From contig NZ_CP098242.1 of assembly GCF_027118995.1 (NCBI RefSeq), forward strand, positions 992,001-1,056,000: DNA of 64,000 nt, given 5' to 3'. Shown here piece after piece: positions 57,256 through 64,000 of this stretch. Made by a program: the position numbers and the translations under genes. The notes beneath the pieces were generated by a model. The model was not told the DNA's origin and did not search any database. It saw nothing but the letters and a program-made list of their open reading frames with translations. Positions within the stretch are counted from its first letter, which is position 1. Every line of letters starts with the position of its first letter. The DNA is from Oxalobacter vibrioformis (GTDB lineage: Bacteria > Pseudomonadota > Gammaproteobacteria > Burkholderiales > Burkholderiaceae_D).

Positions 57256-58527
57256 TTATTTTTTCCGTGGATTGGTAAACGCACCCTGCTCTTTGAGTTT
57301 TACTACTGTCGCATCGTCAAAACCGCAAACCTCTTTCAGTACCTCGTCGGTATGCTCGCCCAGAAGCGGTGCCGGCAGGATCTTCTCAACAGTCCCTTCC
57401 GACATCTTGATCGGCATACCCACAGTGAAATAATCCCCGCCCGGATGGCCTTCAACCCTGACCCACATATTGCGATGCGCAATGTGGGCGTCGTTGGCAA
57501 TTTCTTCAGTCGTCAAAACAGGGCCGCACGGGATGTCTTTTTCGTTGAAGAGGGCAGTCAATTCAAACTTGGTATAACTGGCAGCAAAGTCAGAGATGAT
57601 TTTCCACAGTTCTGCCTGATTCTTGCGGCGCTCACCAATCTTGGAAAAGCGCTCGTCGTTGACGAGCTCTTCACCCCCCATGATACGCGCCAGTGTCGGC
57701 CAGATGGCTTCCTGGACGACCATGTAAACATAGTCATTCAGACCGTGTGGTTTACAGGGAATACAATTACCAAGCTGACCGCCCCCGGAGTCGTTACCGG
57801 CACGCGGCGTGGCAGTCAGACCCATGGTGGGACGGCTGTACTCGGTGAGTTCGGCCTTCCCCCCCATAAGACGGCTGTGGTCACGGAATTTGACGCGGCA
57901 CAGGTTCATGACGGATTCCTGCATGGCAGTTTCAACATACTGGCCTTTGTTGCCATTATGCGTACGCTGATACAGGGCCGCGCAAATACCGATAACCAGA
58001 TGCAAACCGGTACCTGTATCACCAACCTGGGAACCAGTGATGGTCGGCGGGTTTTCCGGGAAACCCGTAGTGGACATGGAGCCCCCCATTGCCTGTGCAA
58101 TCGGCTCATAGGCTTTGTAGTCAGCATATGGGCCGGATGAACCGAAGCCCTTGATGGAGGCAACGATAATGGCCGGGTTGATACTGTTGATGGTTTCGTA
58201 GGAATAGCCGAGCCTTTCAAGCACGCCCGGGCCAAAATTTTCCATGAGGACATCACAATTTCTGATCAGTTCCTCAAATACCTGGCTGCCCGCTTTGCTC
58301 TTCATGTTAACGGTAATGGAGCGTTTGTTGCTGTTCAACATCGTGAAGTACAGGCTGTCTACGCCCTGGATGTGGCGCAACTGTTGGCGGGTGATGTCAC
58401 CATTTGGTGGTTCCAGTTTGATGACGTCAGCACCCAGCCAGGCCAGAAGCTGTGATGCAGTCGGACCTGCCTGTACGTGGGTCATATCAAGCACGCGTAC
58501 ACCTGATAATGCTGCTCTGGTACCCAT
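57256..58527 (-). CDS. Class III CoA-transferase, formyl-CoA:oxalate type (Frc paralogue)
   Basis: A 423-residue CaiB/BaiF-family CoA-transferase. LSGVRVLDMTHVQAGPTASQLLAWLGADVIKLE, VDSLYFTMLNSNKRSITVNMKS and ENFGPGVLERLGYSYE match Frc block by block. D170 in SQVGDTGTGLHLVIG is the catalytic aspartate, and the glycine loop reads DSGGGQ (246-251). APLLGEHTDEVLKEVCGFDD ends the protein. It differs at several sites from the well-known O. formigenes Frc as I recall it (the tryptophan near residue 48 is not kept, a segment before the glycine loop is shorter). It is thus probably an Frc-like paralogue using oxalate or another dicarboxylate, with formyl-, acetyl- or succinyl-CoA as donor. It has a GGAG binding site. 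Confidence 0.8.
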   Translation of the reverse strand: MGTRAALSGVRVLDMTHVQAGPTASQLLAWLGADVIKLEPPNGDITRQQLRHIQGVDSLYFTMLNSNKRSITVNMKSKAGSQVFEELIRNCDVLMENFGPGVLERLGYSYETINSINPAIIVASIKGFGSSGPYADYKAYEPIAQAMGGSMSTTGFPENPPTITGSQVGDTGTGLHLVIGICAALYQRTHNGNKGQYVETAMQESVMNLCRVKFRDHSRLMGGKAELTEYSRPTMGLTATPRAGNDSGGGQLGNCIPCKPHGLNDYVYMVVQEAIWPTLARIMGGEELVNDERFSKIGERRKNQAELWKIISDFAASYTKFELTALFNEKDIPCGPVLTTEEIANDAHIAHRNMWVRVEGHPGGDYFTVGMPIKMSEGTVEKILPAPLLGEHTDEVLKEVCGFDDATVVKLKEQGAFTNPRKK

Positions 58528-59108
58528 GATGTGTTTTCTCCAGTTATTGTTTTTTGTTGCTTATTACTGCGTCGATACTGCGATTACTGCACTTTGATTT
58601 TCATTGCACTGCCTCTGCGATCCGTTCATCATGTGTTTTTCGTCTTTTATCCTGCCACGGAACAGGCGACACCCTGTCATCTGCGAGTTGCATGACTGCA
58701 GGAACCATCACCTTGGCGGCATGGAAAAAAGAAAAACACTGACAGCAGGATGAACATGATATCTTTTGAACATCATGTTCCCGGAATCTGCCTCTGGGCT
58801 GATGTTGGCTGCTGCACTCATGGATGATTGGATTCAGTATTCACTTCAATGATAACCTGCCGGTATAAAGGGCAATCTGTCCCTTTGTATACGAGGCAAA
58901 AAGCCAGCCGCTATCATATCTGTTTCCACTTTGATATATTCTTGACTCAAGTCAATTTTACGAGTCCCTAACAAACAATAACCAAAGATTTTATAAAATG
59001 AAACCGTGTCCTGGCAGCGCTTTTTGGCCGATTGGAAAATTTTTCGGCGCCATGTCATCATACCTTCCGTATTGCTGCTGCCTGTCCTGACTTCTCCATG
59101 CTGTTACT
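58528..59108. other. Divergent regulatory region, CoA-transferase / radical SAM gene
   Basis: About 580 bases between two divergent genes with no convincing coding frame. Three TACTGC copies lie just before the CoA-transferase start (58565-58590). A 9-bp inverted repeat GAACATGAT (58752-58760) / ATCATGTTC (58772-58780) lies in the middle. A 71-codon minus-strand frame (58846-59061) is present but has no family features. The length suggests controlled promoters. Confidence 0.5.
58565..58590 (-). promoter_or_regulatory. Triplicate TACTGC sites before the CoA-transferase
   Basis: TACTGC occurs at 58565-58570, 58576-58581 and 58585-58590 (GCAGTA read toward the gene), 11 and 9 bases apart, so roughly one helical turn each. 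They lie 38-63 bases upstream of the start codon and look like an operator for repeated protein binding. Function is inferred. Confidence 0.4.
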
Positions 59109-60611
59109 ATGACCATCCTCCTGACCACACTGAATGCCCGGTATGCCCACTGCTCATTAGGCCTGCGTTACCTGCACGCCAATATGGGGAAACACCGGGA
59201 ACGCACGCGTATCATGGAACTGGTTATCGGCATCAACCCTGCCATTGCCGCTGAAAGAATCCTGGCAGAGCAACCGTCCATCATCTGCATGGGGGTATAC
59301 ATCTGGAATGCGGAAGAAACCGCCAGGCTCGTTTCCCTGCTCAAGGCAATCTCGCCAACGACGCCCATCCTGCTTGGCGGACCTGAAATCTCGCATGAGG
59401 CTGGATCGCAACCACTGGCGAAAATGGCTGATTATGTCATCAGCGGCTGGGGTGAAGCAACGGTTCCCGAGCTGTGCGATCACATCCTGAACGGCACGCC
59501 TCCCGAAGAAAAATTTCATAAGGGAAAACAGCTGGACTTAAACGATATTGTGATGCCTTACGATCTTTATACCGATGAGGATATTGCCAATCGCACCCTG
59601 TATGTCGAAGCGTCTCGCGGCTGTCCCTTTCGTTGCGAATTCTGCCTTTCCTCACTGGACAAAACCGCCTGGGCATTTGATACCGACCGCTTCCTTGCGG
59701 AAATGGAAAAACTTTACGTGCGCGGTGCCCGAAGTTTTAAATTCGTGGATCGCACGTTCAATCTGAATACAAAAAAATGCCGGCAGATCCTTCAGTTTTT
59801 CCTGGACAAAATTCATGCCGATCCTTCTGACCCGGTTTTTGTTCATTTCGAGGTCGTACCGGACCATCTGTCAGATGCGCTGAAAGAAGCCATCCAGCCG
59901 TTTCCCGCCGGGACATTGCAACTGGAAGTCGGGGTGCAAACGTTCAATCCGGAAGTACAGGACCGAATCAGCCGGAAGCAGGACAACAACAAAAGCGAAG
60001 CCAATATCCGGTGGCTGAGAAATCACAGCCAGGCACACCTGCATACCGACCTGATTGCCGGACTGCCAGGTGAAACACTGGAAAGCTTTGCCGCTGGGTT
60101 TGACCGGCTGGTTGCACTGGCCCCCCATGAAATACAGGTCGGTATTTTAAAGCGGCTGCGCGGTACGCCCATCCTCCGCCATACAGAAGCTTTCGGACTG
60201 GCTTTTGATCCGGCGCCTCCCTATACCATCCTGGCAACAGCGGATATTGATTTCTTCACCATGCAGCGGTTGGTCCGTTTTGCCCGTTTCTGGGATCTTG
60301 TCGCCAATTCCGGGCGTTTCGCCAGAACACTGCCGATGATCCTCGCAGACAGCCCTTTTACCCGCTTCATGGATCTGTCAGACTGGCTGTACAAGACGGG
60401 ACGAACAACCCATGCCATTGCACTTGACCGGCTGGCCTCTCTTGTCACGGAATGGCTGGTATTAAAAGGGGCGGACGCTGACCAGGTCAGAATCACCATC
60501 GGCCAGGACTATGCTGGCAAAACCCATATGAAACGGCATAAAGAAACGGCCAATGCCACCCTGCCCAACGAACCCAGGCAGGCACATGTCCGCCAGAGCC
60601 GTCATATATGA
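59109..60611 (+). CDS. B12-binding-domain radical SAM protein
   Basis: A 500-residue protein. The first ~135 residues form a cobalamin-binding-type Rossmann domain (MTILLTTLNARYAHCSLGLRYL, then ICMGVYIWNAEETARLV and ILLGGPEIS). The radical SAM domain has the iron-sulphur motif C172-PFR-C176-EF-C179, and the barrel continues with GARSFKFVDRTFNLN and LQLEVGVQTFNPEVQDRISRK. The C-terminal part (about 360-470) resembles DUF4080 of this group. Substrate unknown. The promoter region is shared with the divergent CoA-transferase. Confidence 0.85.
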   Translation: MTILLTTLNARYAHCSLGLRYLHANMGKHRERTRIMELVIGINPAIAAERILAEQPSIICMGVYIWNAEETARLVSLLKAISPTTPILLGGPEISHEAGSQPLAKMADYVISGWGEATVPELCDHILNGTPPEEKFHKGKQLDLNDIVMPYDLYTDEDIANRTLYVEASRGCPFRCEFCLSSLDKTAWAFDTDRFLAEMEKLYVRGARSFKFVDRTFNLNTKKCRQILQFFLDKIHADPSDPVFVHFEVVPDHLSDALKEAIQPFPAGTLQLEVGVQTFNPEVQDRISRKQDNNKSEANIRWLRNHSQAHLHTDLIAGLPGETLESFAAGFDRLVALAPHEIQVGILKRLRGTPILRHTEAFGLAFDPAPPYTILATADIDFFTMQRLVRFARFWDLVANSGRFARTLPMILADSPFTRFMDLSDWLYKTGRTTHAIALDRLASLVTEWLVLKGADADQVRITIGQDYAGKTHMKRHKETANATLPNEPRQAHVRQSRHI

Positions 60612-60665
60612 TGAACCGGCTCAAACCATTGATACGTAAAACCGGGACAGGACTGTCCGGGCAGA

Positions 60666-61628
60666 TTAATTAAGCCAGCCGCGGCGGCGGAAATACCAGA
60701 AAGGCGCAACGGCGCTGCCTATCATCAAAAGCAAGGCAAAGGGATAACCAAAATCCCAGGTCAGTTCCGGCAGAATATGGAAATTCATGCCATAAATGCT
60801 GGCGATAAGTGTTGGCGGCAAAAAGACCACGCTGGCAACCGAGAAAATCTTGATGATCTTGTTCTGGTTGATGTTGATAAAACCAACCGTGGCATCCATC
60901 AGGAAGTTGATCTTATCGAAAAGAAACGAGGTATGACCATCCAGTGATTCAATATCCCGGAGAATCTGGCGGGCTTCCTCGAATTGTTCCGAATCGAGAA
61001 GCCGTCCCCGCATCAAAAAGCTGACCGCCCGCCGGGTATCCATCATGCTGCGCCGGATACGGCCATTCAAGTCTTCTTCCTTGGCAATGGCGGAAAGCGT
61101 TGCTGCCGCATCCTGGTCCGTGAAAGTTTCCTGCAAAACGCGAATACTCACATCTTCCAGATTGCGATAGATGCCTTCCAGCGCATCGGCGGAATATTCG
61201 GCGTCCGTTGCATACAGATCAAGGAGAACATCCTTGTAATCCGTGATGGAACCAGGCCGTGAACGCGCACGCATCCGGACCAGACGAAATACCGGGAGAT
61301 CCTCAGGATGCACGGAAAACAGCATCCCGCGGGCCAGGATAAATGCAACCGTTATCGTCTGCGGCCCTTCTTCATCATCAATACGGAAGTCTGTCCTGAG
61401 ATGGATATCACCATTTTCCGCTTCGTAATAACGGGCAGAGGCTTCAATATCCTTGACCTCATCCTCATCCGGCATGGTGACGCCAAAAATATTTTTGACC
61501 CACAGGCGCTCATCTTCGGTAGGTGAGGTCAGATCAACCCAGACAGGCGCGACATTTTCCAGGTCCGCCTTGGAATCAATCGGAACCTGGCTTAAACGGC
61601 CATTCTGCAAGATAAACACATTGATCAT
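60666..61628 (-). CDS. corA: Magnesium/cobalt transporter CorA
   Basis: A 320-residue channel if started at ATG 61628 (MINVFILQNGRLSQV), which fits the E. coli start; an upstream ATG adds ten residues. The large cytoplasmic funnel is followed by two membrane helices at the C-terminus, with the selectivity motif GMN in ASIYGMNFHILPE and a final RRRGWLN. It imports Mg2+ as a pentamer. Confidence 0.95.
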   Translation of the reverse strand: MINVFILQNGRLSQVPIDSKADLENVAPVWVDLTSPTEDERLWVKNIFGVTMPDEDEVKDIEASARYYEAENGDIHLRTDFRIDDEEGPQTITVAFILARGMLFSVHPEDLPVFRLVRMRARSRPGSITDYKDVLLDLYATDAEYSADALEGIYRNLEDVSIRVLQETFTDQDAAATLSAIAKEEDLNGRIRRSMMDTRRAVSFLMRGRLLDSEQFEEARQILRDIESLDGHTSFLFDKINFLMDATVGFININQNKIIKIFSVASVVFLPPTLIASIYGMNFHILPELTWDFGYPFALLLMIGSAVAPFWYFRRRGWLN

Positions 61629-61798
61629 GAGGAATTCTTTCAGGTAATCCTGAACCACATGACAAAAAACCCGTCATGCCAGCCCCCTGTCAGCGCAGGC
61701 CATTCTTTTTCAAAAGAAATAACCGGCTAACACCCATGGAAAAAGGCAAGTTTACTGACATCAAACGACAGAGGCAAGCTTTTACTGATTCCGGCGCA

Positions 61799-62554
61799 TT
61801 ATTTTTTACGGCCCGATACCGCCTTTTTCGGCGGCGGCAAGGGCTTTTTCGGCAGCGCGGCGGACCCCATCCTTCGCAGGATAATCTGTGTGCGCTGAGC
61901 CAGGTAACTGGAATCCCTGAGCGTACCGTAATAACGCGGATTGGGCAGCATGACGGCGAGTCTGGCCGCCTGCTCAGGCCCAAGGCCGGCTGCGGATACC
62001 CCGTAATAATGCCGTGCAGCAGCTTCCGCGCCAAAAACCCCGCGGCCAAACTCAACCACATTCAGGTATATCTCGAAAATCCGTTCCTTGTCCATCAGGA
62101 ACTCCAGCATATAGGTGATGATCAGCTCCTGCACCTTGCGAAAATAACTCCGGCTCCCGGAAAGAAACAGATTTTTGGCCAACTGCTGGGTAATGGTTGA
62201 TCCTCCGGCAACCACTTTTCCCTTCTTCAGATTTTTTTCATAAGCCCGCATCAGGGCCTCCCAATCCACCCCTTCATGGGCAGAAAAATTGGCATCTTCC
62301 GAGGCAATGATGGCACGCTTCAGATTTCGTGATATCTGGTTATAAGGTACCCATTTATGTTTGAGTTCTGCCTTGGGGTTATTTTTTCTGAGAACCGCCA
62401 GTTGCTGACGCATGAAGCTGGTCGACTCAGGATTGAACTTGACCCACCAGGCTATCTGGCAGAAATAATACAGTTGGATCAGGGAAAAAAAGGCAACCGG
62501 CGCAAGAAGTATCCAGTAACGGTATTTTTTTACCCAGACGAAAAATGACTTCAT
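61799..62554 (-). CDS. mtgA: Monofunctional peptidoglycan glycosyltransferase MtgA
   Basis: A 251-residue GT51 enzyme with one N-terminal membrane anchor ([19 protein letters not shown]). The catalytic motif is [12 protein letters not shown] with E86, followed by [43 protein letters not shown] and [12 protein letters not shown]. It polymerises lipid II into glycan strands. Its start overlaps the aroE stop by 4 bases, the usual aroE-mtgA pair of Betaproteobacteria. Confidence 0.95.
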   Translation of the reverse strand: MKSFFVWVKKYRYWILLAPVAFFSLIQLYYFCQIAWWVKFNPESTSFMRQQLAVLRKNNPKAELKHKWVPYNQISRNLKRAIIASEDANFSAHEGVDWEALMRAYEKNLKKGKVVAGGSTITQQLAKNLFLSGSRSYFRKVQELIITYMLEFLMDKERIFEIYLNVVEFGRGVFGAEAAARHYYGVSAAGLGPEQAARLAVMLPNPRYYGTLRDSSYLAQRTQIILRRMGSAALPKKPLPPPKKAVSGRKK

Positions 62555-63372
62555 GCTGCCTGCGGCCTCAAGGCAGAAAATACCGGCTCCGTGGCCGGGC
62601 GCACCCCCCGCCAGAGAAAAAAGGATTCTGCCGCCTGCTCAACCAGCATGCCAAAACCATCGCGCACGACAGCACCATGCGTTGCCGCAAAATCCAGAAA
62701 AGGCGTCGGTCTGTCACCATAAACCATATCCAGAGCCAGTGCAGATGGCCTGAAAACGGCAGCCGGCACAGGCGGCATCTCATTACTCAGCCCTGCTGAA
62801 GTCGCATTGATAATGATATCGAATGGCTCCTGCAATGCAGCGTAGGCGGAAACATCCACTTTGCCGGCAGACGAAAAAAAGTCAGCCAGTTCCCTGGCAT
62901 TATCCACACTGCGATTGGCAATCATCAGTCTTGCCGGACGCAGCGCCAAAAGCGGCTGGATCACGCCACGCGCCGCGCCGCCGGCTCCCAAAAGCAGGAC
63001 ACGGGCACCCGCAACCGGATAACCGGCATTTTCAACGATATCCACCATCAATCCCTTGCCATCCGTATTGTCGCCAATGATGATGCCCTCTTCGAATTTC
63101 AGGGTATTCACCGCGCCTGCAGCCTGTGCTCGCGGCGTCAATGACGTGGCAAGCTTAAAAGCCTCCAGCTTGAATGGTACGGTCACATTCAGGCCTTTGC
63201 CGCCTTCAGCAACGAATTGCATAACGGTTGCCTCAAAACCATCCAGAGGGGCAAGCAGATGCTGATACCGCATATTCTGATGCGTCTGCATGGCAAACAG
63301 GGCATGAATGTCCGGTGACTTGCTGTGCGCAACCGGATTTCCTATAACAGCATAACGATCGGGGGCAGACAT
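62551..63372 (-). CDS. aroE: Shikimate dehydrogenase
   Basis: A 273-residue NADP enzyme converting 3-dehydroshikimate to shikimate. [21 protein letters not shown] begins it; [12 protein letters not shown] holds the catalytic lysine; [11 protein letters not shown], the NADP loop [12 protein letters not shown] and NATSAGLS follow. It lies between a TonB-family gene and mtgA on the same strand. Confidence 0.95.
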   Translation of the reverse strand: MSAPDRYAVIGNPVAHSKSPDIHALFAMQTHQNMRYQHLLAPLDGFEATVMQFVAEGGKGLNVTVPFKLEAFKLATSLTPRAQAAGAVNTLKFEEGIIIGDNTDGKGLMVDIVENAGYPVAGARVLLLGAGGAARGVIQPLLALRPARLMIANRSVDNARELADFFSSAGKVDVSAYAALQEPFDIIINATSAGLSNEMPPVPAAVFRPSALALDMVYGDRPTPFLDFAATHGAVVRDGFGMLVEQAAESFFLWRGVRPATEPVFSALRPQAA

Positions 63373-63413
63373 ATGGCAATTCCTGAACAGGTAATAGTTA
63401 AAGCGGGCCAGCC

Positions 63414-64000
63414 TCAGGACTCGGTTTCCAGCGCTTCATCCCGGGTAAAGCGGAAGCGCGTTTCGATAACCCAGACTTCGCTTGCGATCGCAGAACGCAT
63501 TTTGGGCGGAAACGGGCCAAAAGGCGCCGCCCTTCGGACAATCCGCAATGCGGCATTGTCAAGCGCGGCATTGCCGGACGATCTTTCCACCCGGGGTCCT
63601 CCCTCTTTTTCGTAGAGTGTGCCATCCTGTGCAACCGGAATAGTGACCACCAGTTCACCATAGAGTTTCCGGCCATTTCGCTGCGGAAAATTCAGTGTAC
63701 CGATATTTTCAATTTTCCGCTGCATGGATTTGTAATACATGGCGTGCCCGACTTCCCGTGTCCGCGGAGAAATAAATACCTTTTTGGGACGGCTGGCCTG
63801 CTCTGAAATCGTGCGGTCAATTGCAGCGGCCCGCCCCGCAACCCCTTGCTGGCTGTCGGTCTGTGTCGTGACACCGGCATCACCGGATTCATTTGCCGAT
63901 GGATTTTCCCTGACCTGCGGCACGCTGGTCTTTAGCTCATCCTTCAGTTTGGCGGCCAACTGTTTTTGTTCTTTTTGCAATTCTTCTATCCGGCGCTGCG
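63414..64000 (-). CDS. TonB-family energy transducer, C-terminal part (runs off window)
   Basis: The frame stays open through the last base of the window (upstream codons read EELQKEQKQLAAKL and earlier QRRI), so only the C-terminal ~195 residues are seen. They hold a charged coiled-coil linker and a C-terminal TonB domain: REVGHAMYYKSMQRKIENIGTLNFPQ, GELVVTIPVAQDGTLYEKEGG, NAALDNAALRIVRRAAPFGPFP and VWVIETRFRFTRDEAL. TonB carries inner membrane energy to outer membrane receptors. It lies 41 bases before aroE on the same strand. Confidence 0.88.
   Translation of the reverse strand, partial: QRRIEELQKEQKQLAAKLKDELKTSVPQVRENPSANESGDAGVTTQTDSQQGVAGRAAAIDRTISEQASRPKKVFISPRTREVGHAMYYKSMQRKIENIGTLNFPQRNGRKLYGELVVTIPVAQDGTLYEKEGGPRVERSSGNAALDNAALRIVRRAAPFGPFPPKMRSAIASEVWVIETRFRFTRDEALETES

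Noticed and set aside
58846..59061. 71-codon minus-strand frame in the regulatory gap
   Set aside because: Starts only 48 bases from the radical SAM gene, overlaps its expected promoter, and has no recognisable domain or clear binding site.

Overview
The window looks like chromosomal DNA of a Betaproteobacterium of the Oxalobacteraceae, probably an Oxalobacter-like oxalate specialist. This rests on gene content, not on any database search. Core runs such as rplU-rpmA-obgE-proB, a CNP1-family lipoprotein-like gene beside rppH, lptD-surA-pdxA-rsmA and amgK-murU are typical of Burkholderiales. Several genes also fit the handling of oxalate-derived carbon: formate-tetrahydrofolate ligase, an alanine-glyoxylate-type aminotransferase, a tartronate-semialdehyde-reductase-type enzyme, and a class III CoA-transferase of the formyl-CoA:oxalate type placed upstream of succinyl-CoA synthetase.

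Positions 1 to about 10,968 are the right-hand part of an integrated genomic island that is visibly more AT-rich than the rest. It abuts the 3' end of tRNA-Arg(CCT) and carries a P4-type tyrosine integrase. The integrase is split by an 893-bp IS5-family element, and removing the element plus one TA restores a 407-codon gene exactly. The island also has an AlpA-type regulator, a primase/DUF3987 (YfjI-like) replication protein, a DUF5681 protein and a few small unknown genes. Its most interesting content is a tight three-gene minus-strand operon (4777 to 933): an N6-adenine DNA methyltransferase with its own S-subunit-like recognition domain, an ORC/Cdc6-like AAA ATPase with a zinc ribbon and a helix-hairpin-helix tail, and a HEPN-domain protein with an intact R-x4-H motif. 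I read this as a candidate anti-phage system of modification, sensor ATPase and RNase effector, and I do not recognise it as a named system.

From 11,044 to the end the DNA is core genome. About 11.2-24.1 kb carries translation, cell envelope and housekeeping genes (uup, murJ, rplU, rpmA, obgE, proB, rppH, proS, tenA, a histone-H1-like/SWIB protein, ffh). About 24.4-29.8 kb holds the one-carbon/glyoxylate genes (fhs, a ketopantoate-reductase-family gene, an aminotransferase, a tartronate semialdehyde reductase). About 29.9-39.6 kb has a PagL-like lipid A deacylase, purB, a GST, mnmA, a NUDIX gene, the proton-translocating transhydrogenase operon with panD inserted inside it, and the murU-amgK cell-wall recycling pair. 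About 39.7-45.7 kb is lptD-surA-pdxA-rsmA. About 45.7-55 kb has nhaR-like, hpf-like, a TerC/DUF475 membrane protein, pit with its DUF47 partner, dnaB, a putative Na+/H+ antiporter, and thiL-pgpA-pncC. About 55-64 kb has sucCD, the CoA-transferase, a radical SAM gene, corA, mtgA, aroE and the start-truncated end of a TonB-family gene.

Strong sigma-70-like promoters were found for rplU, fhs and thiL, along with several intrinsic terminators. No CRISPR array or rRNA was seen, and only one tRNA.
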